The position numbers and the translations under genes were made by a program. Below the pieces are notes generated by a model, which saw nothing but the letters and a program-made list of their open reading frames with translations, searched no databases and had not been told where the DNA came from. Below are positions 24,501 to 35,858 of a stretch of 64,000 nucleotides of DNA, one piece after another. The stretch lies in the NCBI RefSeq assembly GCF_036370855.1, contig NC_088099.1, positions 71,130,718-71,194,717 on the forward strand. The letters are read 5' to 3'. This DNA comes from Dromaius novaehollandiae. Lineage: Eukaryota; Chordata; Aves; Casuariiformes; Dromaiidae. Position 1 is the first letter of the stretch; every line of letters begins with the position of its first letter.

Positions 24501-25673
24501 TTCAATTTTATATACACTATAATTTATAATTTAATTCTATAGACTGTATACTGTTTTGCAGCATTTATATATATTGCTAAACAATTGCCACAGTTTACTC
24601 CAGAAATGATGACATTTCACAGTTGGTTGAACTAATTCCTGGATGGCCTAGAAAACACAGTTGTCAGTAAAAAGCATCTTGCACATGTAAATATTTTTTA
24701 GAACATTTTTTTCTGCCATATAGATTTGTTCTCAGAATGTACCATATGCTTTAGACCCCAGTTAACCTCAGCTTTGTTTTTATTAACAAAAATAAAAAAT
24801 AGAAAGGTTGTCTTATATTTTAATTTCCTCTACAAATTCATCACTTAGGTAAAATTTACCATCATTTTGTCAATTTAGGGTAGATGGAGAATATTTTGCT
24901 TTACAGTGAAATAATATTAAAAAAAAGTTTTTTAAGTCTTCAGAGCTGCAAATGTCCCTTAAGATGAGACACCACTGTGTAAAAGTTTGTATTGGGTATT
25001 CTTCAGCATATACAACTCTATTTCACTCTCGTACAAAATTCACTGAGCTGTTAAATAAATTGCATTATTAAAATCTCAATGTTATGTGACATAATGATGA
25101 TGAAGTTTGGAGTACCATCATGAATTTTTATTGCCCTAAGATTTGCAAAGTTAAAATTAAAACTCTATACTCAGCTTTGGATTCTATAACTCTGATAGTA
25201 TTGTAGGTGAAACTTCAGCAAGAAACAAGATTAATAACAATGTAATTTTCTCAGAAGAAAGAACCTCTGCTGTTAACATTCCAATTTAATTATTTAACTG
25301 TCATTTTAAAAAATTAACACATGACATAAAAAGGTATACATTGGATTACATTTGTATAATTTTGCCAAGACAGAAACCATGCAATTCAACACAATTTTAT
25401 TTGGCAGCCCTCATGTGAAAGGAAGAGTGTATTTAAATGTTCGTTTTAATGACATCTTGTTTGAACATGTCATAATAATTAAAGATATAATAATTTTATC
25501 ACCAAAATTAGCTGTCAGATACCTATTTTGTTGTTGATCCTAGAATATGATGAAATAACTCTGTAGCTGATTTTCTGAGGGATGGGGGAGTGTTGAAAAA
25601 ATGTGAATGATTCTTAATCATGTTGAGATCATATATATTCTGGAGAACTGCAGGCCATCAAAAGAAAAAGTAG
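24501..25673. other. Unique AT-rich non-coding DNA
   Basis: No gene or repeat recognised. Confidence 0.5.
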
Positions 25674-25829
25674 TCTTTCCTATGCTACTTTAAAAATTGG
25701 ACTTTCAAATACAGATATATTCTGGACTTTCTTGAAGGAAATATTGTCCACCTGGATGGACGACCTCAAGATTTACAAAGAAAAGGAGGTCTTTTTTACA
25801 GGGTAAGTGGGGTCTTGATTGCAAGGTAA
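25674..25829 (+). other. Exon-like open frame with weak ABC-transporter C-terminal resemblance
   Basis: A 52-codon stop-free frame ends in a perfect splice-donor-like GTAAGT at 25803-25808. The second half reads ILDFLEGNIVHLDG then QRKGGLFYR, which recalls the end of ABC transporter nucleotide-binding domains (the 'VLDxGxIxExGxPxxLLxxxGLFYxL' pattern after the H-loop). No Walker A, signature or Walker B motif is near, and no companion exon was found. It could be a decayed exon or retropseudogene fragment, but chance is quite possible. Confidence 0.15.
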
Positions 25830-26332
25830 TTTTGCAGCTGAAGACTCTTAAAGTGAGTTTTATTAACTAAAATTTCAGAATAAAATCTCTTACTAGCAAT
25901 AGAAAGATTTTAATGATAACACCTCATCTCACTCAGGGCTTCAGGAAGATGCCTAAGCTCATTTGTGAACCAAATCCTAGCATATTTTCTCTCAGCTAAG
26001 GAGCAGATTTGTTTTCTTTGAGGAGCTCATTTTTTTTCTTTTTAACATGTACTTCAGTGTGCTCTGGCACCTTTTATACTGAGAAGTGTTTGGATAAAAT
26101 ACAGAAAAAGTAGTAGGAGAAATGAGTGGAAATGAAGTCTCCCAATTTACAGTGAATGTTCTAAATGTTAAACTGCAGACTCTAATACTACTGGATTTAT
26201 TGTTTTTCTCTTAGGTACTCTTTCAGGAAAAAATAAAATAAAAATGTATTTCTTTCTTCACAGTGGAAAACCTTAAACAGGTTGAATGTCGACTGCAGCG
26301 TCTATATAAAAACTAACCTACATACTGTTTTT

Positions 26333-26378
26333 GGTTTTGTTTGTTTGTTTGTTTGTTTGTTTGTTTGTTTGTTTGTTT
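26333..26378. repeat. (GTTT)n microsatellite
   Basis: About ten perfect tandem TTTG units after a short imperfect lead. Likely length-variable. Confidence 0.95.
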
Positions 26379-26884
26379 CCCCAGGCTGCTGCCTATGAGC
26401 TAGGAAATAAGGATATATACTCTTTTCAAGACATGAGATGGAGTAGAACCTGAGTATCCCACCTACCAAGGGAATGTTTTAATTACAAGAAAGCTGAACA
26501 AAGATGAAGTGAAAACCCCCTTCCAGCTATCTCCTAAAAAGAAATAGCCTTCATCTTTTTTGTTATTACTATCATCTAGCCCTCAATTCTTATTTTAAAA
26601 GCCAGAGGAAAGAAAAATATTTTGTTTGATTTCTATAGTGAATGTCCCAGAAACTGAATTTAGATGACAGTGAATGTTAACTGTTTTGCCTATTTGTTAT
26701 TGCCTATTTGCCTATTCTTTGTTAATTCATGCACTATTTAAAAATGGCTGAGGTATATGGATTGAAACTTTAAACACAGCTATGGGAAATGGGGAGGAAA
26801 AGGGGAAACCCAAAACTGAGAAATTTTAATTCAGACCTCAAATAAGCATGAATTACTCCTCCTGATGTTAGCGGATGTTTTAAA
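26379..26884. other. Unique non-coding DNA
   Basis: A small GCCTATTT triplication lies at about 26687-26717. Nothing else is recognised. Confidence 0.5.
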
Positions 26885-27095
26885 ATAGATGTGGCCACAG
26901 TTTTAGATGCCTAAAGGTAGAGTTCCAAATCCACATTTAGCCACCTAAATAATGCTGGCTTGATTTCAAGATATATGTAGAACTGTAGCTCCCACTAGTT
27001 TTGAAATAAGTTAAACATTTCTGGCAGGCCATTTTTACTAAGTTATCTCAATATGGACTTAGAAGCCTGGGTATTTGAGCGTGAAAGTCATGGAC
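26885..27095. mobile_element. MITE-like inverted-repeat relic
   Basis: The left part (about 26905-26955) carries TAGATGCCTAAAGG and CCACATTTAGCCACCTAAAT. The right part (about 27038-27085) carries the roughly complementary AAGTTATCTCAATATGGACT and AGAAGCC words. The centre has TTTCAAGATATATGTAGAAC and CTCCCACTAG. This matches the layout of a palindromic non-autonomous element common in turtle and crocodilian DNA ('aggtgcctaaatatggatttagg' arms). A second partial piece (ACACAGGTGCCTAGTCC ... TTTAGGTGCTTAAATAAGG) lies at about 27287-27338. The family name is not certain. Confidence 0.5.
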
Positions 27096-29096
27096 ATTAT
27101 TATTTAATTTGGCTGTTGCAGTACAGTGATACCTTTCAATGTGTGACTAAAAATTTTATTTAAGGTCCTTTTCTAGTTTATCGTGCACTCATGATAAAGA
27201 CAGACAAAGCAGTGAGATTTCTCCTGTCAATGGGCAAATCAAAGAGAGGGCTTGGCATAAGCCGAATGTTGCTGAAGTCTCAAGGACACAGGTGCCTAGT
27301 CCATTCGAAAAATAAATAATTTAGGTGCTTAAATAAGGGTCCAAGAGAGTCATTGGGGGCACTTACAATAAGGTCAAGAAGTTGATTCTCAGTTAGTCAG
27401 TAAAGGTACATGCTTTACCTTGATTTTATTGATCTGGGTGGCAAATTTGTTGAGAGAAAACAACAACGAAAGAAGAGATAGAAATGCCTCTACTCTTTAT
27501 CCCAAATCCCTGGGTCTGTGAAAATGTTCCAAAAGCTTTCAGTGGGAAGAAACAAATGCAATCCAGCAGATTATTTCGTGAGAGAAACTGAGTACTTGAT
27601 GATAAAATGGATTAAATAGATTAAAAAATCCAATCCAATAGATAAAGAGGAATGGACTAAAATATCCTATGTGCTCTCTGCATGTCTAATATTATATCAC
27701 TGTAATATAAAACTTTGCCTCTTCCACATTTGACATAATTTTTCTTCATTCAAAACTTTGAAAAATTTATGTTTAGGCATATTAGTGAAAAATATTTTCT
27801 TGACTTCAATAGAGCAGAGATATGGCCCTATACAACCATTTCAATAACACTTTCTTGCTTTTATGAGTTTCTGTGTTGTATTTTAGATAGTGCTTTGTAC
27901 TACAGCCATAGAAACAGCTGTTTAGTTGGTGTGAATCTCTATTGCTGGGTCAAATTTGAACTGAAATGGAGTTAAGCAATTTCCATCGGCTTAAAATCTG
28001 ATCTGTTTCCTGATTATGTACATACACACACATCCATCCATCCATCCATATGAATAAGGACAGAACTTTAATTTATTGACAAAGTTAAATTCAATGATCC
28101 AATAAAGGAAAAAGAGGAAAGAGATTATATAACCCTGCAGACTTTAAACAATTCTGCTAAATTTTCAAGGCTCTAACAAAAAGTGAATAAAAGTACACTT
28201 TTCTTTCAAGGGCAGTTCATGTGTCCTCAAGCCAGCACGATCCTTAGGTAGATTGTAGGCATGATAGATAAGTGTCCCTTCACTTTAAACAAGTATGAAG
28301 TCAAGAGCTTAAGGATTAACATAAGGAATATGCATCTCATGTAATACAGAGAAGAAGAGAAACATGAAATTGGCAGCAAAGAGAACAATAAAGCCTTAAA
28401 TTAAATGTTATGTTGAGAAGACATATAATGGCATGATAGAATAGCAGGAAAGGTGAGCTTATACAACTTTAAGTAAAGGTTTTAAAGGACTTGACAGCCA
28501 CTTTGATTGCACCAAATTCTTGTACAAACCTGTATTTGTACAGATTAGTTCCAGGATGATTTTGTTTTAGAGCCTGCTGAGATGTAGGGCTAATGTAAAC
28601 ACGCTTTGCAAATCTACGAGTAGTCAACTTTCACGTCTGTAGGAAAAGAAAATGTTATGCCCCCTCCATCTGTAAAACTGTGATGAGACACTGAATGGAT
28701 GTTTTTCCTAAGTCTAGATGTGTTTTCTATGCTTAACTTTGAAATTATTTGATTTTTAGCATTTGATATCAGACACTAAGCTTAGTACCGGAATATTTTA
28801 ATATAAACCAGAAGTACTTATATAAGGCAAATCTTGCATATAATGAATTCAACAGATGCATATTTGTTTTAATTGACCACAGACTGAGGTCACAGATTGC
28901 TTGAGATGGAATTGTACCTTTGTGGGCTTATTCTTGTTTTCTCAAGCACTACGGCTAATGTACTGCATGGTCTAATGTTGGCATTTCCCAAAGATACTTC
29001 TGTTGAAGACTGAACCTCAAATCACTTGCAATAAATTGTAAGTAAACAGAACAAAAATGTTTTGATGTTTATGAAAAGCTGTCCTGAGCTCTCTGA

Positions 29097-29098
<2 letters not shown>
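27096..29098. other. Unique non-coding DNA
   Basis: Contains a short (CATC)n run at about 28029-28049. No gene recognised. Confidence 0.5.

Positions 29099-29129
<31 letters not shown>
29099..29129. repeat. T31 homopolymer
   Basis: About 31 uninterrupted T. It may be the antisense poly(A) of a retroposed piece, but no target duplication is evident. Length is prone to sequencing error. Confidence 0.9.
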
Positions 29130-29131
<2 letters not shown>

Positions 29132-30817
29132 AGATTATTTTGGAAGTGCTTCAAATAGATCTTTTCTTGTGGGATTTTACTCTTCAAATTCCATCTCCAG
29201 ACAGAAACCAGAATTGTAGAAAATGTTTTTAGAGCCTTAAAAAGCATACAACTCAGATGCAGCTCTAGAAATCAATGTCACCAGGCAGAAGGGAGTTGTG
29301 TTTTCTAAACTGACTTTTTTTCACTCTAGTTTCCTTCTCTCTTCCAGCCATAACACCAACACAGAGACAGTAGTTTTCCCCCATCCCTACAAAGTTCTGA
29401 AAGAAGCTGAATTCAACATTTTAGGGCTGACCTACCTATGGGGGCAGAGTTAGAGCACAGTCACTAACGGAGTTCTAAATTGAAGGATTGGCAGTTATAT
29501 AAAGTTAGATCCTCTCTCATTTCCTTATTTTGTTGGGTTAGTTTACATTGTGTGTGGGGCCCAGCCAAATTTTCTGCAGCCTGTTTGTTGTGTATTGATT
29601 TTTTTGGGGGGGGGTGAAAAATGCTCAGGAGGTTGCATTACTTCATTTCTGCAGAGAAATGCGTCATGAAATCTTAATCTACATCAAAGTAGCTGCTACT
29701 TTGTCAAAAGAAGAACATTTTCAGTTCTCACTATTCCAATTTAAACTATATTTTGTTACTTTTCCTCTTTTTATTTTCATCTGCTTCTTTAATACTTATG
29801 TTTGCAAATTTTCTTTTTAAAAAATTTGTTAGTAAAGAAGAAGGTCATTGAGCAATCATTATGTGTTTTAATATAGATTAATAACTTCATGAAAATGGTC
29901 TGCCATTTTAAGGGCTCCGTTCTTGAACTCAGTGAAAAGTTTGTAAAGATCTTGCATTTCAGTAAAGCTGCTCGCATATTCAACACAGATTTCCATCCAG
30001 CATGCAACATAAAAGTCTGCTTACTAGCAACAATTAGTCTTCCTACTCACTTTTCGAGCACTTGCATTTTAACAATTATTTTTCATTTAAATATCACAGA
30101 TCACTTAAAAGCCAGCAGTACAGAGTGGAACAAGGTATATTCCTCTAGTCTTCTACAACAATGAAGACTATTGCCTATGCAAGGTATGAAGGTTGCCCCC
30201 AGTTGTGGATGCATTTTTAGCATGTACAAGTTTACACATTTTTTTTGTTTTTCTTTCCAAAGCTGTTAAAAAATCAGCAAAAAGGCCTCATGCAAAGTAG
30301 AAAGACAGTGATGGGAGAGATGGGTAGCCTCTCTGCTATGGTTTGTAGTGAGAGAGGAGCCTAAGACAGTGCATACAGCGGCTCAAGTCCTCTATGAGAA
30401 AAAATGGATTCTGAGTCTGGATCTCCCACAACTCCTTTCACAAAAATGTTGAATATAACAAACTTTATCTGCTTTCTGAGAAAGAGCTGGCTAATATTTG
30501 ACTGGAGGAGATTGTTGCTATCTGCAAGTATCAATTAGGGAGACACACACCTTACTCCACACCAGAGGTACTTGGCACTGGAGAGGGTGACTCAAACCAT
30601 GCTCCTTGCACTGACCCTGAGTCAGAGGCACTAACTCCTTTAGAGGAGAATTGCACAAATTTGATTAAATTCAGAATGAATACAAAATTCTAGATGTCAA
30701 AAATTCGCCATGGAACAAAAACTCCATTTTCCAACACAGCTCAGTGAATCAGTATGTTCCTCCAGTTTATTAAAGAATCAAGGAAATTAAATCCTTCTAA
30801 GTGTGGGGATTTTAACT
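29130..30817. other. Unique non-coding DNA
   Basis: No gene or named repeat recognised. A G-run (about nine G) lies at about 29606-29615. Confidence 0.5.
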
Positions 30818-30853
30818 TATTTCATTTCATTTCATTTCATTTCATTTCATTTC
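30818..30853. repeat. (TTTCA)n pentanucleotide repeat
   Basis: Seven tandem ATTTC/TTTCA units, without interruption. Confidence 0.95.
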
Positions 30854-31574
30854 CCTAAATACCACCCTCATTTCTGTTAAGCTTCATCAGAAATGCTCAA
30901 GCACTTTCATATGCATTTCTAACATAGGAATGAAACAGCCTTCTACCCCAAACTTTCCCAAAGCTACAAAATATAGTCTGTATTATAAATTTGTTGCTTT
31001 CTGTTTAAAAACAAAATGAAAATCGAGACTTACACATCACAGTTTTTAATTACATACATTTATTTCATCTTGGCAGAGCAGATGAAAATTTCCTTTCTTA
31101 GGGACCAGAGTTTAGATTTCTAGTACCTTGATTTGCAATGTACTGATGGATTCTGAATGCCAAAATGTGACATAGTGCTAAATAAGTGCATGTATGGCAG
31201 TGCTATTTTACATTTTTTGAGATGCTCAGGGATGCATGGAATTAGAACTTGCCCATTGGTGCTATACATAATATTACAGCCATTATCTAACCTGCTTTGT
31301 AAACGGAAAAAGTGTTAGATTAATGTTAAATAGTCATTTAAATATGTGTAAATGAAACAGTAGCAAAGTCATCAAAATAGAAAGAGTAATTTCAGAGGAA
31401 TATTGTTCACTAATTTGCCAAAGCATAACAGGAAAAAATGAAAACTATGCAAAGTGAGGGAATGAGAAGTTATGTAAGTGGGAAAGAAAAGGGAAGAGAG
31501 AGAAAATGGTAATATTGTATAATCTGAATATATGTAATAAAATACTAAACTGCTAGTAGCACTTTAAATGGAGG

Positions 31575-31860
31575 GCCCTGCATACTGATTTATATATATA
31601 ATTACTAAGCCTCCATGGGATAGTTTTTATGTTAATTGAATTTACACTGATTATTAAAAGCCTGTTTATATAAGATGAGCAAGTACATATCTGTTCTATT
31701 TCTATTATATAGTTGTTAAACCTCAGTAAATACCTTTTTAGGAATGATTTGCTGTTTAATTAGCATACAATAGCTCTCCTCTTAAAACTAAATTAAATCC
31801 CTATTTGAGGCACTTAATTTAAAATATTAACCAAACATGCATACCTGCAAGGTGGTAATT
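31575..31860. promoter_or_regulatory. Candidate conserved non-coding element (homeodomain-site rich)
   Basis: A compact block with several TAAT-core words: GTTAATTGAATT at about 31630, GTTTAATTAGCAT at about 31754 and CACTTAATTTAAAAT at about 31811. It lacks simple repeats and any transposon signature. Non-coding DNA of this make-up in gene deserts is often deeply conserved enhancer sequence. Conservation itself cannot be judged from one sequence. Confidence 0.3.
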
Positions 31861-32387
31861 TCAGATTTGTGGTAGCAGTCAAGGTCTAGTAATTCTGCAA
31901 TGCTGAAGGTTAGAAAGTCTGAACTCAGTTCTCAGGTAGGTGATGTTTAAGCCAGTTTGCCACATACACACACAAAAGCATGAGACAAAAGATGATCTCC
32001 TTGCTACTGTTATTCTTTCATTTTTTATTACTTTTGAAATATCTCACTGACAGAATTGCTGAAATGAGACAAAAATAGTTAGGCATTATCCTTTTTTGCT
32101 GTTGTTACTGTTTCAAATGCATTTGTAAATATTCAGCCAAAATCAGTATCAGAAAACCGAAGTTTCATTTTCTAGTTGGGCAACTTTTCCATCTCAAGAA
32201 AATGAAAACTTCTGGAGTATGCCCAGTGGCATTTGCTTGAAGACTAAACTTCCTTTTCTGCCTTGCAATATGCACAAAGAGTGCCCCAGGTCTGCTTTTA
32301 CTTTGTGGGCTGGTACTTCAGCCGCTGGCAGTAGAAGCAAGAAACAGAGAACAGCATGTTGCCATAGTGCACTTAAACTCACAGCAC

Positions 32388-32450
32388 ATCAGTCTACTCC
32401 TAACTTTGTCATTAAACTTACCATGTGACCTTGCTCAAGCCCGTTATTTA
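32388..32450 (+). mobile_element. MIR relic
   Basis: Reads 'cagtctactcctaactttgtcattaaac...catgtgaccttgctcaagcc', collinear with the MIR 5'-to-core segment '...tcctggctctgccactaac...ctgtgtgaccttgggcaagtcac'. The core's 3' half is lost. Confidence 0.6.
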
Positions 32451-33878
32451 GGTTCAGATCCAGAATGAAAAAGATGTAAGCTTCCAAGAGGCTGAGAGAA
32501 ACTCGCACCCACCTTGCTGTGCCTGGGGATAGCTGGGTTCAGCCAACAAAAAAATATCCTACCAGGGCCATGTGCCTAGACCTAACAAGCAAGCAACCAT
32601 GTCAACAGGGAAAAATCCAAAGCTGTTCCCAAACATGCTTACAAGGGGCGCCTGTGTACCTCCAGGATCCCCACACTACATTCCTCTCGCAAGGGGAAGG
32701 ATATATTATGTGGCCAAAGGAGGTGGTAACCATGGCACTATCACACCCTTCGCAGTCCCTCCCAGGCTTCCAGTTAGAGCATAGCTGAGTGATATTCACA
32801 GGGGGCTATGGCTTTTTGGAAGTTTTGTTTTCCTTCTAATTAAGGACAGAAGCTAGTGAGAAAATGTGGGGATTTTTGGAAAGTAGCACTTCAATATTCC
32901 AGAAGGCTCCATACATAAGTGATAAAATACTTTCCATTTTGTTAAACAAACACATTAGATGACCAAACAACAAACAAACTCCAAGCAAAACTATTTGGAC
33001 ACCAAATCCAATACTTAAAGGGCCCCATTTGAAGTTTCCACATAACTGCAATTCAATCTTTTGTGTATGATGATTTGGTCTTTTTTAACCTAGTTGTTTT
33101 TCCCCCTTGTGACTCCCACATCCTTAGAGGGTTCAGATGAGCAGCTCCCAGGCTGCAGGAGCCCGCCACAGCTGGAACCAGTGGGTACCAGTGCTCTCAG
33201 CACTCCCCAGTGACTCACAAAGCCAGCATCTAAGGTGCTGGGGATTTTCCACTGCCACCTCAGAGCCATAAGGAGTTTTGGGAGCCCCTCTGTCAAGCTC
33301 CTAATTGTAGTTACACCCTTCCTATCACAAAACCCAATTACCTCTGCTTCGGGGTGTTTTCAGCTTGAGCTGCTTGACTCCTGCAGAGCTAGAGACTAAA
33401 GTCCAAGAGTGGCACCTGTTTACCCTGCTAACCCACCCCCCAGCACTGAGAGCCCAGGCCCAACCACTCAAGTGCTGATGGTCTTCTGAAGCCTGGATTT
33501 ACCTGAGCAATGCCTTTTGGCATCTGTAATTAAAAAGAGGAAAACCTTTTTTTACTCTTGATTTTAAAAAGATATTAAAGAAAGGTTGCATCTTTGACAA
33601 TAATATTGATGAGCTGCGCGTGGGCAAGGATATTTCAGAACTGTAACCAAGCTTGTTGTAGGGATAAAACAGGATGAAGAATGCATGACGCTGGTGTCAC
33701 CTGGGGTGGGATGAGGCATTGCTCAGAATATTGTGTGGAGAAGCTTTGGCAGAGGCCAAAAGGGAAAGAATCCAGCATTTTGCAAGATTAAAATACATGT
33801 TGTACACGTGCTTCTTGCAAAATGATCCCAGTAATTTTGCATTAATAATGCATCACTTTTGCTTTGATTTGAGAACCT
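32451..33878. other. Non-coding DNA with GC-richer patches
   Basis: About 32490-32790 and 33110-33490 are less AT-rich than the surroundings and hold several short frames on both strands without a domain. They could be old unclassified repeats. Around 33775-33880 a palindromic TGCATTAATAATGCA word sits in a block that looks like candidate conserved non-coding DNA. Confidence 0.4.
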
Positions 33879-33950
33879 GAACGAGGCAGTGAAAAGTATC
33901 ACCCATTGATCTAAGAATTTTATTTCAAGCAGCAGTGAAATAATCAGCAA
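33879..33950 (+). repeat. Dispersed 73-bp segment, copy A
   Basis: Shares, by eye, about three quarters of its bases with 35788-35858, including AAAAGTATCAC, ATTTCAAG and GCAGTGAAATAA in the same order and spacing. Similarity stops abruptly on both sides. Family not recognised. Confidence 0.7.
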
Positions 33951-35296
33951 ATTTTTTTCTAAAGTAACAAAAGAAATAAATCTAATTATTGAACCTCTAC
34001 CTGTGATTATGATTTTTAAGTGCTCAAAATCCCAAAACATTACCTGATAAATTTTGAAAGGATCACAAGATGTGCCTCACGCACAAATCTTTCTGAATGA
34101 TGATTTGAAGATGCTTTGCATCATGCTGGATTATGTTTTGCACAAATAGACCACAGACCAAGATTTGTTTATAGAATAGTGCTAGGGATCCAGCTCCTGC
34201 CAACTAATTTTCTCATCTATTTTACTTAGTTAAAAAGTATGTCTATTTTTACTACATATGTTAAAATGAGTTTATATAGGTTTCAAATTGTACCTAGTAC
34301 ATTTGATACAAATATAGATATCTTTTTTTCACAATGTAATTTGTTTTTTTTTTTTGAAGGCAGCTACATAAGAAAACTGAAGAAAAATGGGTTATTTTCC
34401 TATCATTCACATATTCTTTTTAAATCAGTGATAATTATACGAATTGGGAAATAATACCTATAATTGTACAGACTAAGCAAAGGTCGTCTTTTCAAGTAGA
34501 GACTGGCACTGGCTCCTCAGTCATTGATCTGTGTTTTCATAAAGATGGGCTAATATTTTCAATGATGCTTAGACTGGTAGCTCTGGGCTACTACATATCA
34601 TGCTACCCCCACTGTGGATGCAGTAGAGAACATAGTTTAGGAGAAGCTAGGGTTATTGCTAGGAGTGAAAGACAAGAATAGAGGTCAAAGTGCCCATAGT
34701 AAATGAGGTTTCATTAGACCTTAGGTACATCGACCATCCTCTTCACATATGTCAGCTCTCTGTGAACATGCAAATATTCTTCCTGAAAAAGAGAAGGAAC
34801 TGTTTGCATTTAGCTTCATCGTGCAGTGTACCAAACAGAAACTTAAAAGTATTGTGAAGTTTCATGGCCCACCATTCCTATAACTTCATTATGACTTCAA
34901 ATTAAAAAAACAGGAAAACCGAGTTTCTGTTGCTAGAAGTAGTATTACAGGTAAGATTAGAATTCTTTTTTTTTTCCTCTTCTTCTTTTTAAATTTTGAC
35001 TAGTGTTACATCTGGTGAAGAATATATCTTTCATCCTGACACATAGTTAGAACTTGATTCTGCAAAGAGTGGAACAAATGAACATTGTTAGTCCACTGGG
35101 AACAGCCAGCTCAGCCTGGCTAGCCATTCAATCCCTATGAATTGTGCATTCCTCACAGAAATGGTGTGTACCCAGAATGCAAGAAGACTTCAGGAGTCAT
35201 TTGATAAGAAATTTTCTTAGTGAGATGAAAAATTAGCCCTACTTTACAAAATCCCTTTGACAATGCTTACATATACTTAGTGCTTCACTCTTCTTG

Positions 35297-35450
35297 TTCT
35301 GCTATGGACTTTGCGTGAGTTTGCAGGCAAGTCATTCAACCCTTACTATAAAAGCAGAGCAATAGTATTTCCTTATATCACAAGGCTGTTGTGTGGGCAA
35401 ACGCATCAAGTGCTCTCTCGTTTCCATGCTTGGCACGGAAGTCCTCAGCC
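35297..35450 (+). mobile_element. MIR relic, core and 3' region
   Basis: Collinear with MIR: GCAGGCAAGTCATTCAACCC, then 'actataaaagcagagcaatagtatttcc', 'cacaaggctgttgtg', 'cgcatcaagtgctct' and 'catgcttggcac'. These correspond to the parts from 'gcaagtcacttaacc' to 'gtgcctggcac'. Overlapping short frames are not genes. Confidence 0.75.
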
Positions 35451-35738
35451 TCAGGATGAGCTCTCTGTACTACAGCACTCACTTGGGGCTTGCCTATTCT
35501 TACTCTTTTCCAAGATCATTTAAGCACAGAATTACAAGAGACATTCACTGCCTATTGCATTATGGTGACCCTCTTACTTCCATATGTGTTTATAGTAGTA
35601 ATGAAAGCCTTTAGTTTTAATAAAAGAAACCAGAGTAAAGTTTTCGAGACATTGTATGCATGCACTCAGTTCTTGGAGGACTACGAGTGCTTGAAAGCTT
35701 AGTTAGCTTCTTCACTGATACATGGGTGGTTGGTCTAG

Positions 35739-35773
35739 TAAAAAAAAAACAAAAAAAACAAAAAAAAACAAAA
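35739..35773. repeat. (A8C)n simple repeat
   Basis: Three to four units of about eight A plus one C. It resembles a decaying poly(A) tail and is followed within about 15 bp by the dispersed segment at 35788. Confidence 0.9.
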
Positions 35774-35787
35774 GCCTAAAGCTGCAA

Positions 35788-35858
35788 GAACAAGGCAGCA
35801 AAAAGTATCACACATTAATCTATGAACTGCATTTCAAGTTGCAGTGAAATAAGCAACA
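35788..35858 (+). repeat. Dispersed 73-bp segment, copy B
   Basis: Partner of 33879-33950, about 1.9 kb away in the same orientation. Lies just 3' of an A-rich tract. Confidence 0.7.

Noticed and set aside
33110-33490. GC-richer patch as a CpG island promoter.
   Set aside because: Few CpGs, no TATA or initiator context, and no downstream gene.
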